In this document: positions 54,401 through 62,915 of the stretch, in pieces
Position numbering within the stretch: position 1 is the first letter of the stretch
How the letters are laid out: each line of letters begins with the position of its first letter
From: Thraustochytrium sp. TN22
Taxonomy: Eukaryota; Sar; Bigyra; Thraustochytrida; Thraustochytriidae
Length of the DNA stretch: 64,000 bases
Direction: 5' to 3'
Assembly: GCA_013306675.1 (NCBI GenBank)
Contig: JABLUY010000006.1
Span: 186,001 to 250,000 of the forward strand
Program-made: the position numbers and the translations under genes
Notes under the pieces: model-generated
Databases searched by the model: none
What the model saw: only the letters and a program-made list of their open reading frames with translations
Told to the model about the DNA's origin: nothing

Positions 54401-55379
54401 GCACGCCCGGCGTGTTATCGCCCTTGCGCAGGAGGGCGCAAATGCGCGCGAGTACGCAATCTCGCGTGAGCAGCAGCGCGAGCTGGACACCGCGCGTCTT
54501 GCCCTGCAAGACCCGGCAGGCGCGCGGCACTGGGGCGCCGCGGTCGAATCGCACGTGCGAATGACCCTCGAGACCTCGCGCGCGACGCACGCTGACAGTA
54601 TGCCGGGCGCGGAACTGCCGGGCAGGAACATGGAGGAAGAAGAGGACGAGCACGAGGCCATTCATGGGAGCGACAACGACCAGGGCAACGCACGCCAACA
54701 TGGCGACGACGGCGGCGGCGGCGGCGGCGGCGGTGAGAACGACAACAACGCCAATGCCAACGCCAACGCCAACGCCAACGCCAACGCCAACGCCAACGCC
54801 AACGCCAACGAGGGCAAGGAGCAGGCGGTGGATGGCAATGAGACCTCCAGCAGCCGCGAAGGCGACGAGGACGGCTGGGTGGCGGTCCGTGCGACGCCGT
54901 CCATGGTGGCGGCGAACTCTCGCTCCGGCTCCGCGACCTCGGGCAAGGACGAGCAGGAACCGATGGACGCAGTAGCGGGCATGAGCGTGCTCAAGGCCAT
55001 CATCACGGGGCGGCGGCTCACGCTGGCCAAGTCGGGACGGCCCTTTGTGGCGTACAGGGTGGTGGTGGCATCTGCGGAAGGCCGCAAGGTGTGGGTGGTG
55101 TGGCGGCGGTACTCTGAGTTTCGCCAGCTGCGCGACGCGCTGATGCGCAGCCTGCAAAAGTCGCGCACGGCGCTGGCCATTCCAGCGCGTTCACCGTGGC
55201 GCCTGTCCAAGACGTCGCTCAACCAGCGGCAGTACGGCTTGAACTTGATGCTGCAAGAGATGATGAACAATCCAGCGCTGCGCGAGAGCCCGCTCGTGGT
55301 GCAGTTTCTCACGACCGAGGCAGACGTTTTGGGCACGTCCTGGGCGGACGCACTTTTGACGAATGAGCACGACGAATGA
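39470..55379 (+). CDS. VPS13: VPS13 bridge-like lipid transfer protein (two frames joined at a C8 run)
   Basis: About 5,300 residues if one extra C at 48856-48863 is discounted; as written, the first frame ends at 49183 and the second is open to 55379. Domains by approximate residue: chorein_N 1-120 (MLESVVAGVLNRSLGW), long lipid-channel region, PH 1972-2088 (GCWAYKSD...WRERYIALEGG), C2-like about 2240-2350, SHR-BD/VAB region about 2460-3400 interrupted by a discoidin-like segment (PRDWVLQGHGTDGRWEDIDER, about 2540-2610), a second discoidin-like domain 3464-3600 (RRWKLLGHRFG, WEVLDDRSD), C2 3615-3725, PDZ-like 3973-4047, VPS13_C/ATG2_C-like 4523-4810, an Asn-Ala repeat near 5093-5112, and a C-terminal PX domain 5171-5297. 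Known role: moves bulk phospholipid between organelle membranes at contact sites; PH, C2 and PX probably select the membranes. It is convergent with NME7 (69 bp). Confidence 0.93.
48856..48863 (+). other. Run of eight Cs where the VPS13 reading frame shifts
   Basis: Upstream the coding frame reads ...SGEVNI, then the C run. Downstream, VPS13-like sequence (HQVGVQVAGGAGIFL) continues one base later. One C fewer would give a continuous protein, so a homopolymer sequencing or assembly error is the simplest explanation; a true frameshift allele cannot be excluded. Confidence 0.85.
54747..54806 (+). repeat. AACGCC hexamer array coding (Asn-Ala)10
   Basis: Ten tandem hexamers, one with AAT for AAC, lie within VPS13 in the linker before the PX domain. 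The array stays in frame, giving alternating Asn and Ala. Confidence 0.95.
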
Positions 55380-55448
55380 TGATGATAGGGAACACAGAGG
55401 TGATGTTTACTAGCGGGGATAGAGCAAAGTAGGGTACGGCCTGCGAAT

Positions 55449-56486
55449 CTACTTGTGCGAGTCGGGACTAGTGGTCTGGGAAGCCATGATGTCGAAAAAG
55501 TACTGGCTCTCCAAGATGCCGTCCTCCGGCAGGTCGGTGCAGTGCACGGCGTTTTGAACCTTGTCAAGACCGAAGCGGGCGCGCAGGGTGTTGGGACGCA
55601 GAGCCTTGGCCACCTCGACGTCGTGCGGGCCGCAGAGCTCCCGCAGCTCTGGTACGCAATTCTCGGCGCGCACCTCGATAGCGACGCAGGGGCCGGAGGC
55701 CAGCTCAAGGGTCATGCCAGAGTACTCGCTAGCGTTGATGACGCCTCGGTACACCTCTGTGAAGTTCTCGACGTCGGCGCGCGAGAGTGAAAACAGCTGC
55801 ACGGCGGACACCTCGAAGTTGGCGTCGATGAGAGCCGACAGAATGGCGCCCGTGAGGCCCGCCTTGACGGCGTGCGGCTTGACGAGGAGCAGCGAACAGT
55901 TGTCAAAGGTGGCGGTAGTGGTCGGGCTGGCGAAGAGACGTGCGCTGTCCGCGTCAGAAGCGCGCACCTCGGCCGCCATGCAGGCGTCGTCGCCGCGCTT
56001 GGCGCCGAAAAGCGCGCCGTGCGGGTCCTGGCCGGCCGAGAAGGGCCCGACGAACTCCGCCGCGAGCGAGATGCGCTCCTGCGCGGCCGGCTCGCTGAGC
56101 GTCCTGAGCTTGGTGAGCGAGAAGCCGGCCTCCTGCGCGGCCGTCAGCACGCGGCCAAAGTCACGATAGCACACGCCCGGCACCACGGCCGTGAGCAGGC
56201 CACGGTCCGACGTGAAGGCGCCACGCGTGCGATCGTCGGCATAACCAGTGACCTGGAACTGGCGCGCATAGATGGTCACCTGCGCCCCCTCGTACAGGTC
56301 CGCCAGGTTCACGTCCGGGTACGCGCCTCGCTTGAGGAAAACGCGCTTCCGCGTCAGGTCGAAGATGGCCACCTCGTTGGGCGCGTCGCCCGGGTTGTCA
56401 AAGTACGTCAGCACGTACGGCCGCGGCCTTCCGGCCAGCTCGTCGAACCATTCCACCTTGAACTTGTACTCCACGGCGTCCACCAT
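55449..56486 (-). CDS. NME7: NME7 (DM10 plus tandem NDK domains)
   Basis: 345 residues (human NME7 has 376). The ATG at 56486 aligns with the human start just before the DM10 domain. Residues 3-95 are DM10 (VEYKFKVEWFDE, FLKRGAYPDVNLADL, YARQFQVTGYAD). Residues about 97-200 occupy the first NDK position but are shortened and lack the KPDA motif and the catalytic His. Residues about 205-333 are a good second NDK domain with LLLVKPHAV, SGPCVAIEV and NAVHCTDLPEDG, including the His. Known role of the family: microtubule inner protein of ciliary doublets and component of gamma-tubulin ring complexes. Upstream codons to about 56858 are open but contain no ATG and read as Ser/Asp/Gly-rich filler, so I exclude them. 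Confidence 0.93.
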   Translation of the reverse strand: MVDAVEYKFKVEWFDELAGRPRPYVLTYFDNPGDAPNEVAIFDLTRKRVFLKRGAYPDVNLADLYEGAQVTIYARQFQVTGYADDRTRGAFTSDRGLLTAVVPGVCYRDFGRVLTAAQEAGFSLTKLRTLSEPAAQERISLAAEFVGPFSAGQDPHGALFGAKRGDDACMAAEVRASDADSARLFASPTTTATFDNCSLLLVKPHAVKAGLTGAILSALIDANFEVSAVQLFSLSRADVENFTEVYRGVINASEYSGMTLELASGPCVAIEVRAENCVPELRELCGPHDVEVAKALRPNTLRARFGLDKVQNAVHCTDLPEDGILESQYFFDIMASQTTSPDSHK

Positions 56487-57181
56487 CCTGTCGCCGCCGC
56501 CGCCGCCGCCGCCGCTGCTGCTGCTCCTGCTGCTGCTGCCGCCGCTGATCTCGGCCTGCCGCGCGGACCTCGACCCGCTCCGGGCACGGGCCGCGGGGTC
56601 GTGCGCTCGCCGCCGCCGCGCTCCGCCTCCGCGCGCGCCGCGAGCGAGTTCGAGCGCGTGCGCGCGAGCGGGCGAGCTTGCTCGAGCGGAGTCTGCGTCC
56701 GAGTCCGAGTCCGAGTCTGGCGGCGAGTGCACAACCGCGGCGCTACGGCCGTCCAGGCGAACCCAACGGCTCGGCTTTGGCGGATCGATCAATGCTACTT
56801 GTAGCTCCAAGCTTAGCCAGCAGGTAGCATGCGCGGTTCCTCTAAGCTTTTGAGAGTAACACTAGGCTGGTAGCTGCTCCCGGCCTCTCAAATAAAAAGA
56901 CGAAAGGCTGTCGGTCATCGCAATGCAAGAGGCCAAGGTAAAGAAGTCCGTGACTAATTTGCAGCGCCAAGAACGGACGGTGAGGCCTCTGTGCAGTGGG
57001 TCTCCATTGCGCAGTGGGTCTCCATTGCGGAGTGGGTCTCCATTGCGGCCAAGTTTTTTTTGTCTCGTTCGCGAGACGAAAACTCGCAAGTAGCTCAGGC
57101 CGAGACAACGATCATTTTCGGATTCCTGGTTCTCGCTTGTCAATTCTCGCTTCAGATCCAGTCCTCGTTTGAGCTCCAAGC
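56487..57181. other. Intergenic region between the K+ channel and NME7, with a short minisatellite
   Basis: Both flanking genes are on the minus strand, so this holds the 3' end of the channel transcript and the NME7 promoter/leader. Three tandem 18-bp repeats lie at 56993-57046. The frame of NME7 is open to about 56858 (a possible earlier exon, VALIDPPKPSRWVRLDG). No other gene is seen. Confidence 0.45.
56993..57046. repeat. Three tandem copies of an 18-bp unit
   Basis: The unit is GCAGTGGGTCTCCATTGC; copies one and two are identical and copy three starts GG instead of GC. Confidence 0.95.
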
Positions 57182-60100
57182 TCAGGTACGGTGGTCGAAG
57201 GAGTCCTTGTGGGCAGTGGCGTGGACGTCAACCATGGCGAGCGCCTCCTCTTCGCCCTCCCGGGAGAGGCGAGAGGGTTCGTGATTAAAATTGTCCTGGG
57301 AGGAAGAAGAGGATGAGGGAGACTCTCGGAGACTTGGGGCGGTGACGTTACGCTTGATGTCGGCGAGGGCTTCGCGCATGCTGGCGATCTCGGACGCAAG
57401 CTTGGCGACAAGAATGGCCTGGTCGTCGAGCTTGGCCTCGGAGGTCTTGCGCGTAAGAATGGGGACCTGCTTGTTGCTGGCGTTGAGCTGCGAGACGTTG
57501 CTGAGCAAGTCGGCGAGCTGCAGACCAGCGAGCTTGGTGCTGGGCGCGTCCTTGCAGAGCACGAAGACCTTGTCCACGCGCGAGAGGCGCGTGTCGTGCG
57601 GCGGGTTGGTGTACACATAAGGCACAAAGTTGCCCTTGTAAAACTCGGACAGAGGAGACTGTACGCCGCGGAGCAAGCCGAGCGGGATCATGCCGTACTC
57701 GGTTGCGAGCTGCTCGAAGAGGTCCCCATAGGTCATCTCGTGCATGGCCTTTGGGACCGGGATCTGAAAGAGGTGGCTCTGGGGGACGCCCTCGATGAAG
57801 GCGCGGCGCAAACTGAGTGCGTGCGTGGCATCATCGACTGCGTCGTCCTCATTGGCGAGCCAGGCGCTGGAGCGGCCGGCGCTGGCATCCTTGCCGGCAA
57901 TGAGCTGCTGGAAGACGGTGGTGATATGTGGATTGTAAAAGGACTGGCAGATGAGCGTGTCGAGCATGGACGGCGAGTACACGATGCCTGCGATGAACTG
58001 CAGCGCGCTAAAGTAGTTGGAACTGGCGATGGAGCGGCCCACGGTCTTCTCGGACATGGCATGCTTGACGCGGTTTCTCTCCGCGGACTTCTTCCCGCCC
58101 GAGTTCCCTCCAATGTCGAGGAAGCCGACGTTGGACTCATTGATGAGCTCCGTGACAATCTGGATGTTCTTGTTCAGGCCGATGAGGCCCTGGTGCGCGA
58201 AAATGGCATGGGCATCGCTCATCGTCTCATCGCTGGTGGTACTGTGCGCGTCCCAGGACCGCGCCAGGACAATTGCGCGCGATGCGTAGCGCGCGCCCGC
58301 GCGGATCAGGTCGCGACGCTCCGTAGGCGAGCCCTGTACAAAGCAAATGAGCGGGTAGTGCGCAATCTGATTCCACAGACGAAAGGGCAGTGCTTCCGAA
58401 TGCAAGATGACGACAGGTAGCATCTTGGGCAAATGGCGAGCACGCAGCGTGCGGATGAAGATGAGCAGGCCGCTCAGGTTCCCGCAGACAATGATGTGGT
58501 CCTTGAGCGTCGGGAAGTCGTGCGCGAGCGTCGTCTTGACGGTAACGCCCTCCAGCGGAACGGGCGCGTCAAGCATGAAGTAGTGCTTGGCTTCGTTCTC
58601 CTCCGTGCCATCCTTGGCGTCCTTGGCCGGGTCGCGCACTGGCTGTGCGTTCCTATTGACTGTGTTCTTCAGGAAACCCCAGGCGCGCACCGCGCTCTTG
58701 GATGCGCGCCGCCCTGTCACAGGGTTCTTCTCGTCATCCATGCCGCCATCAGCCTCCGCGTCCTCTGCTTGATTGCCAGCGGCTTCGGGAGAACCCGGCT
58801 TCGCAACAGGTGCGGCGGCGTCGGCCGCCGCTCGCGCGGCCCGCGATCGCGCGGCATCTTGGGAGGACTGCTGGTGCGCACTGAGGTCGATCGAGTTGCG
58901 GCCATCGATGCGCCCGTCGGCGTCGTCCTTGGCCTCGACGATCTGACGCGCGAGCTCCTCCCGCGGATCCCGGCTCCTGTTCGACGTGTACATGCGCGAG
59001 ACAGACCGCTTGCGCGAGAAGGAGGCGCCGAAGCTGCTCCTCTTCCGCGAAGAAGAGGTCTGCATGAGGCGCGCGAAGGCAGCGTCGAGATCGCCGAGGT
59101 CCGCAGCTTCCAGGTCTGGAGCGATGACGAAGCAGTGTACATCGTATTCCTCAACCTCTGGGATGAGGAAGTTGCCAGGGTTCATGATCACGCGCGAGAG
59201 ACCAGCTCCATTCAGCTCAAGTGCGAACATGAGCCCGCCCGTGGCCCCATGCACGATCTGCGATGCACGCGCAAATGGGACGCCCTTGAAGACGCGAGAC
59301 AGCCGCGTGCGGTAGATCTCAAACTCGCTTCCCTCGTTGTACTCCTCGCGCCACTCGTTCCCCGGCTCGTTTGTGCTAGCCGGCGCATCCACGGACATGA
59401 CCAGGTTCCCGATCATGGTGATGATCCCGGGGCACAGGCACGCCTGCGCGAGGAGATTCATTTTGATCTCATTCACGCAAATGAGCGGGTCCTCCTGCAT
59501 TGCGAGACCACCGCGGCGCGCTACCTCGCCGTCCAAGTCACTGATCGCTCCTGCCTCGCTTTCCGCGGCGCCGCTGGAGGCGCGGATGCTGCCCGCATCC
59601 CCTCCGTTTCGTCCGCCAAAGAGGGCGCGGCCACGAAGCGAGTGACCAGCTGACACAAGAGGAGAACCGCCGGCGGCGGCGTTGTTCCCTGCGGAGCCTC
59701 CTCCTCCGTAGGGCCCTGAGCCGGCTGCGTTGGCGCCTCCTGCATTGACGCCACCAGCCTCGGGCGCGTCCAGCAGGCCGTGGTCCTTGATCATGATCTC
59801 GTGGCTCAGCGTGAAGTGCTGCTTGTTCTCCAGCCGTAGCAGCTGCACGCAGGTGGGAATGTCTTGGCCCGTGTACTGCAGGACAAAGCGTTTTATGGAG
59901 AGGGCTCGTAGAATCGTGCCTGCGTCCTCCATATCCGGGTCACTGGTGAACTTGTTGCATAGGAGGAAGCACGTCTTGCAGCGCAGAATGCTTGCGCGCA
60001 GGAGGTCGTTCGCGTCCAGCGGGGAGCCTTGCAGGTAGGTGACGTTCAGCATGTACTGCGTGCGCAGCATGTTTTCAAGCGCCGACGAAGGCAGCTGCTC

Positions 60101-61418
60101 GCAGAGAAGCACCGCCTGGAGGTCGACACTACCATGATCCTCGTGAAAGAGCTCGGTCAGGAAGGCTCGCGCAGCCATGACGTCGAAGGATCCGCACACC
60201 AGGACAAACTCCGTGCCCTTTGGCGGGTTGAAGCGATTTCGTGCATAGATGGACCGCTGAGACATGAGCGAGACCAGGTGGTTTGTCGACTTGGGGATGT
60301 ACACAAGGGCGGTGCAGATGAGCAGGGTCACTGCCAACTTGGAGAGGTCGCTCTCCGGGTTGATGTCGCCGTAGCCCACCGTCGAGATGGTCACGACCAC
60401 GAAGTCTGTGCGTTTGTGCCGGCGTCAGTAAGTACGTCAATGGGTCAGTCGGGAAAAAGGGCGCTTGGACCAGGGAGATGCAGTCTGTGCGCCATTTCAG
60501 AGCGGCGGGAAACGTACACCAAGCCTCATGGAAGTCGAGCATAGGGAGCTGGTGCGACTCGCGGAAGTTGTTCTCAAAGGTATGAATGATGCCGGCGCAG
60601 AAGAACGCGGCTGTGATGATGTTGGTCACCAGTAAAATGAGCTGCTGGCTGAGCTCGGATGTGGCGTTTGCGAGAATGAAGCGGTTGATACGTACGATGC
60701 GCAGCACGCGCAGCACGCGCACGAGCTGGTACGCAAAGGCAAGCTCCGTGCCGGTATCTACAAAGGCAAAGACGACAGGAACAAGCGTGAGGAGGTCAAT
60801 GGATGCCATCGGGCTCCTTATATATTTGAGCCGGTTGTCCGCCATGAAGACCCGCAGTAGGTAGTCGGCGCCAAAGAAAGCGCAAAATGCCACATCGATG
60901 GTCTCAAAGATGCCTTTCAGGTCAGCATCGTACGTCTCCCATACGTACAGCACGCACGAGATGCCGGAGAGAACGATGTTGGTGAGATCAATGAAGAAGC
61001 CCACCCAGGAATTCACCATGATGCGCTGCAGCCAGCGCCGGACACCCATCCCGCTTGTCAGACCGCCGAGGCCCCAAAGAAGGCTCCATAGGATCTGGCT
61101 TGGGCTCCTCCTCGGTCGCCTCGCGTTTGGGGCCACGGAAAACCCACGCTCGGCCAGCTTTAGGAGACTGTTGCCACCGTCGCGCTCGGCCTCGGCCGGA
61201 TGCACGAGTGAGCCTGAACTCCGCTTCTCGCCGGAGCCGCCCTTCACCTCGTTTCTCGTGCGCCTTTTTCGCCTGCCAGTCACATTTGTGTTGATGCTAT
61301 GAAGGTCCTCCGACTGCCGCCTGCCTCTCCTCCCTGGCTTGCCGGTCAGGTCATTCCTGGCGGCGGCCTCTGGCGACGCGTCAGCAAGCCCTGCAAACGA
61401 TGACCGCGGTAGCGCCAT
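57182..61418 (-). CDS. BK (Slo-type) K+ channel alpha subunit with two RCK domains
   Basis: Two exons (60518-61418 and 57182-60405) encode 1,374 residues. The N-terminal 130 residues are basic and presumably cytosolic. S1 is near 138-163, S4 at 226-243 (RVLRVLRIVRINRFIL), and the pore has the TVGYGD filter at 309-314, followed by S6. There is no extra S0 helix as in animal BK. RCK1 begins near 364 (FVLVCGSFDVMAARAFL, QGSPLDANDLLRA, CNKFTSDPDMEDAG) and RCK2 near 935 (HIIVCGNLSGLLIF). Both match BK order, including YTNPP near the end. The position of the BK Ca2+ bowl (after ELINESNVGFLD, about 1052) carries Gly/Ser/Lys in place of the Asp run. Long disordered inserts lie within both RCK regions. 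The function is K+ efflux gated by voltage and/or an intracellular ligand. Sequence upstream of 61418 is in frame but lacks an ATG. Confidence 0.93.
60406..60517 (-). other. K+ channel coding intron (112 bp) next to the pore helix
   Basis: Donor TGGT|GTACGT and acceptor CGCACAG|ACT. Splicing rebuilds the Tyr codon (T|AC) to give EAWYFVVVTISTVGYGD, the pore sequence of the family, so the boundaries are firm. Confidence 0.95.
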
Positions 61419-61520
61419 GCGTGCTTTGGTCGCTCGTGTACTGGCGTCGTTGACGGAGTACGGCCCGCGCGTCTGTCTGCCGGGTGCAGCTTGCGCGCTT
61501 GGTCGGCTGCTGGCAGGCCC

Positions 61521-61568
61521 GCGCCCGCCCGCCCGCCCGCCCGCCCGCCCGCCCGCCCGCCCGCCCGC
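61521..61568. repeat. CCGC tetramer tandem array
   Basis: About twelve near-perfect copies of CCGC in the presumed leader/promoter of the K+ channel gene. Confidence 0.9.
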
Positions 61569-61580
61569 TCGCGGCCCGCG

Positions 61581-61615
61581 GCGCTGCGCTGCGCTGCGCT
61601 GCGCTGCGCTGCGCT
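61581..61615. repeat. GCGCT pentamer tandem array
   Basis: Seven perfect tandem copies of GCGCT, directly followed by an inverted repeat. Confidence 0.95.
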
Positions 61616-61616
61616 T

Positions 61617-61642
61617 GCTTGCTCGCTTGCGCGCGAGCAAGC
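61617..61642. promoter_or_regulatory. 10-bp inverted repeat upstream of the K+ channel gene
   Basis: GCTTGCTCGC (61617-61626) and GCGAGCAAGC (61633-61642) are perfect complements around a 6-nt centre. The site lies about 200 bp upstream of the channel ATG and could be a protein-binding site or hairpin. Confidence 0.4.
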
Positions 61643-62650
61643 CCGACTGAACGTGAGCAGGACGTAGGTAGCTCTTCAGCTTGCTGGCGAGAGAGAGAGC
61701 TTACCCAACAGACAAGTCGTCTGGGTCAAGAATGCGCAGCTCCTGTTGGCCAGCGCCAGGCACTGCGACCTTGCGGCCGTTTCCAAAGAGTCAGCTTAGC
61801 CTTTGGTTTCCTCTCCATGTGCAGTTCCTCTGCATGAGCAGTCTCTTCGAAACTGCCCAGCTCGCAAAGAAATAAAGAGGCTCAACGGCTCGCTTGTTCC
61901 CGCTGTTCCAGTGATGGGGGGGGGAATTCATGCACTTGGGCCTGTTCGTAGTCGAGTGGGCGCGCACGAGCGTCAAGACCTTGAGGGCCTACATCCATCC
62001 ACTAGCTAGCTAGGAGCAGGGCTCGAAGTGATGGGGCGAGTCCCCAGGGCTTCTTATAGTCCCCAGGGCTTTTAAAGGACAACAAGGTCTGATTCGACGG
62101 AGAAGGCAGAGCTGAGAGGGTTTGCTTTGCTGATGTCCTCGATGCGTCGACATGCTGCGCAGGCATGAGAGAAGGGCGAGGCCGCATTTGAGGCAGACAG
62201 GCAAGGTAGCGTGGCAAGGTGCTCTTGCTGTCTTTCGCCACACGCCCGCGCTTCTCTTCGCATAGCAATGCGTCCTCGTTTCTCCGTGGCATGCGCACTC
62301 GGTTCTTCGCACAACGCCTGCTCACTCCACAGGCCTCCACAGCCACGCACCTCGTTCGCTTCCTCCATCTCCACCCCCCCATTCCCTCCCAGCAAGCTTC
62401 TCCGGGCGTGCCTTGAGCCTATCTCCTCGCTCGCGCCTCGGCGCACCGCAGGCTGCGCATCTCGCTCGCATGGCGTTGGACTTGACCTTGCAGTCGACCG
62501 CCTTCTCTCCGATCACGAGAACGCGCGTCGCCCCGCGCCTTCGCTCGCGCCGCGCTGCCGTCTCCGGGCGTGCCCTGCCGTGCCGCGCCGCGCCGCGCAG
62601 CGGTCCGCGGCGTCCACCTTGCCTTGCGAGCTGCCCTCCTCGCTCCCGCC

Positions 62651-62723
62651 ATGCCACGCCATGCCACGCCATGCCAGGCAAGGCCAGGCCGGCCAGGCCA
62701 GGCCAGGCCAGGCCAGGCCAGGC
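62651..62723. repeat. ATGCC/ACGCC and GGCCA pentamer arrays
   Basis: Alternating ATGCC and ACGCC units pass into about ten GGCCA/CCAGG units. A further CGGCG-type array runs to the PNPase ATG at 62916. Confidence 0.85.
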
Positions 62724-62915
62724 AAACCAGAGCCCGCTGGTCCGCGCGGGGCTGCGCGCCCCGCGCTGCCCGGTCGCAGGGCGCCGCGCGCGCAGCCCCC
62801 TCGGCTGCGCGGCGCCGGCGACGAGTGGCCCAGGCCGATGCCGATGAGAATGACCAAGAGCGCGGCAGCGCGGCGGCAGAGCGGCAGCGCGGCGCGGCGC
62901 GGCGCGGCGCGCGCG

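Larger units (their letters stand above)
61419..62915. promoter_or_regulatory. Divergent region between the K+ channel and PNPase genes
   Basis: About 1.5 kb without a convincing gene. The left side carries CCGC and GCGCT arrays and a strong inverted repeat; the right side carries GCCAC/GGCCA pentamer arrays. A direct repeat of AGTCCCCAGGGCTT occurs twice at about 62038-62073. Small frames here (for example around 62072-62446 minus) lack any recognisable domain. Confidence 0.4.

Noticed and set aside
56487-56810. N-terminal extension of NME7
   Set aside because: It is open but has no ATG, and the ATG at 56486 matches the human start position directly before DM10.
61419-61640. N-terminal extension of the K+ channel
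   Set aside because: The only upstream start is a TTG and the codons come from CCGC and GCGCT arrays.
62002-62446. Small minus-strand frames between the K+ channel and PNPase
   Set aside because: Overlapping frames in several registers with no conserved motif; none stands out as coding.
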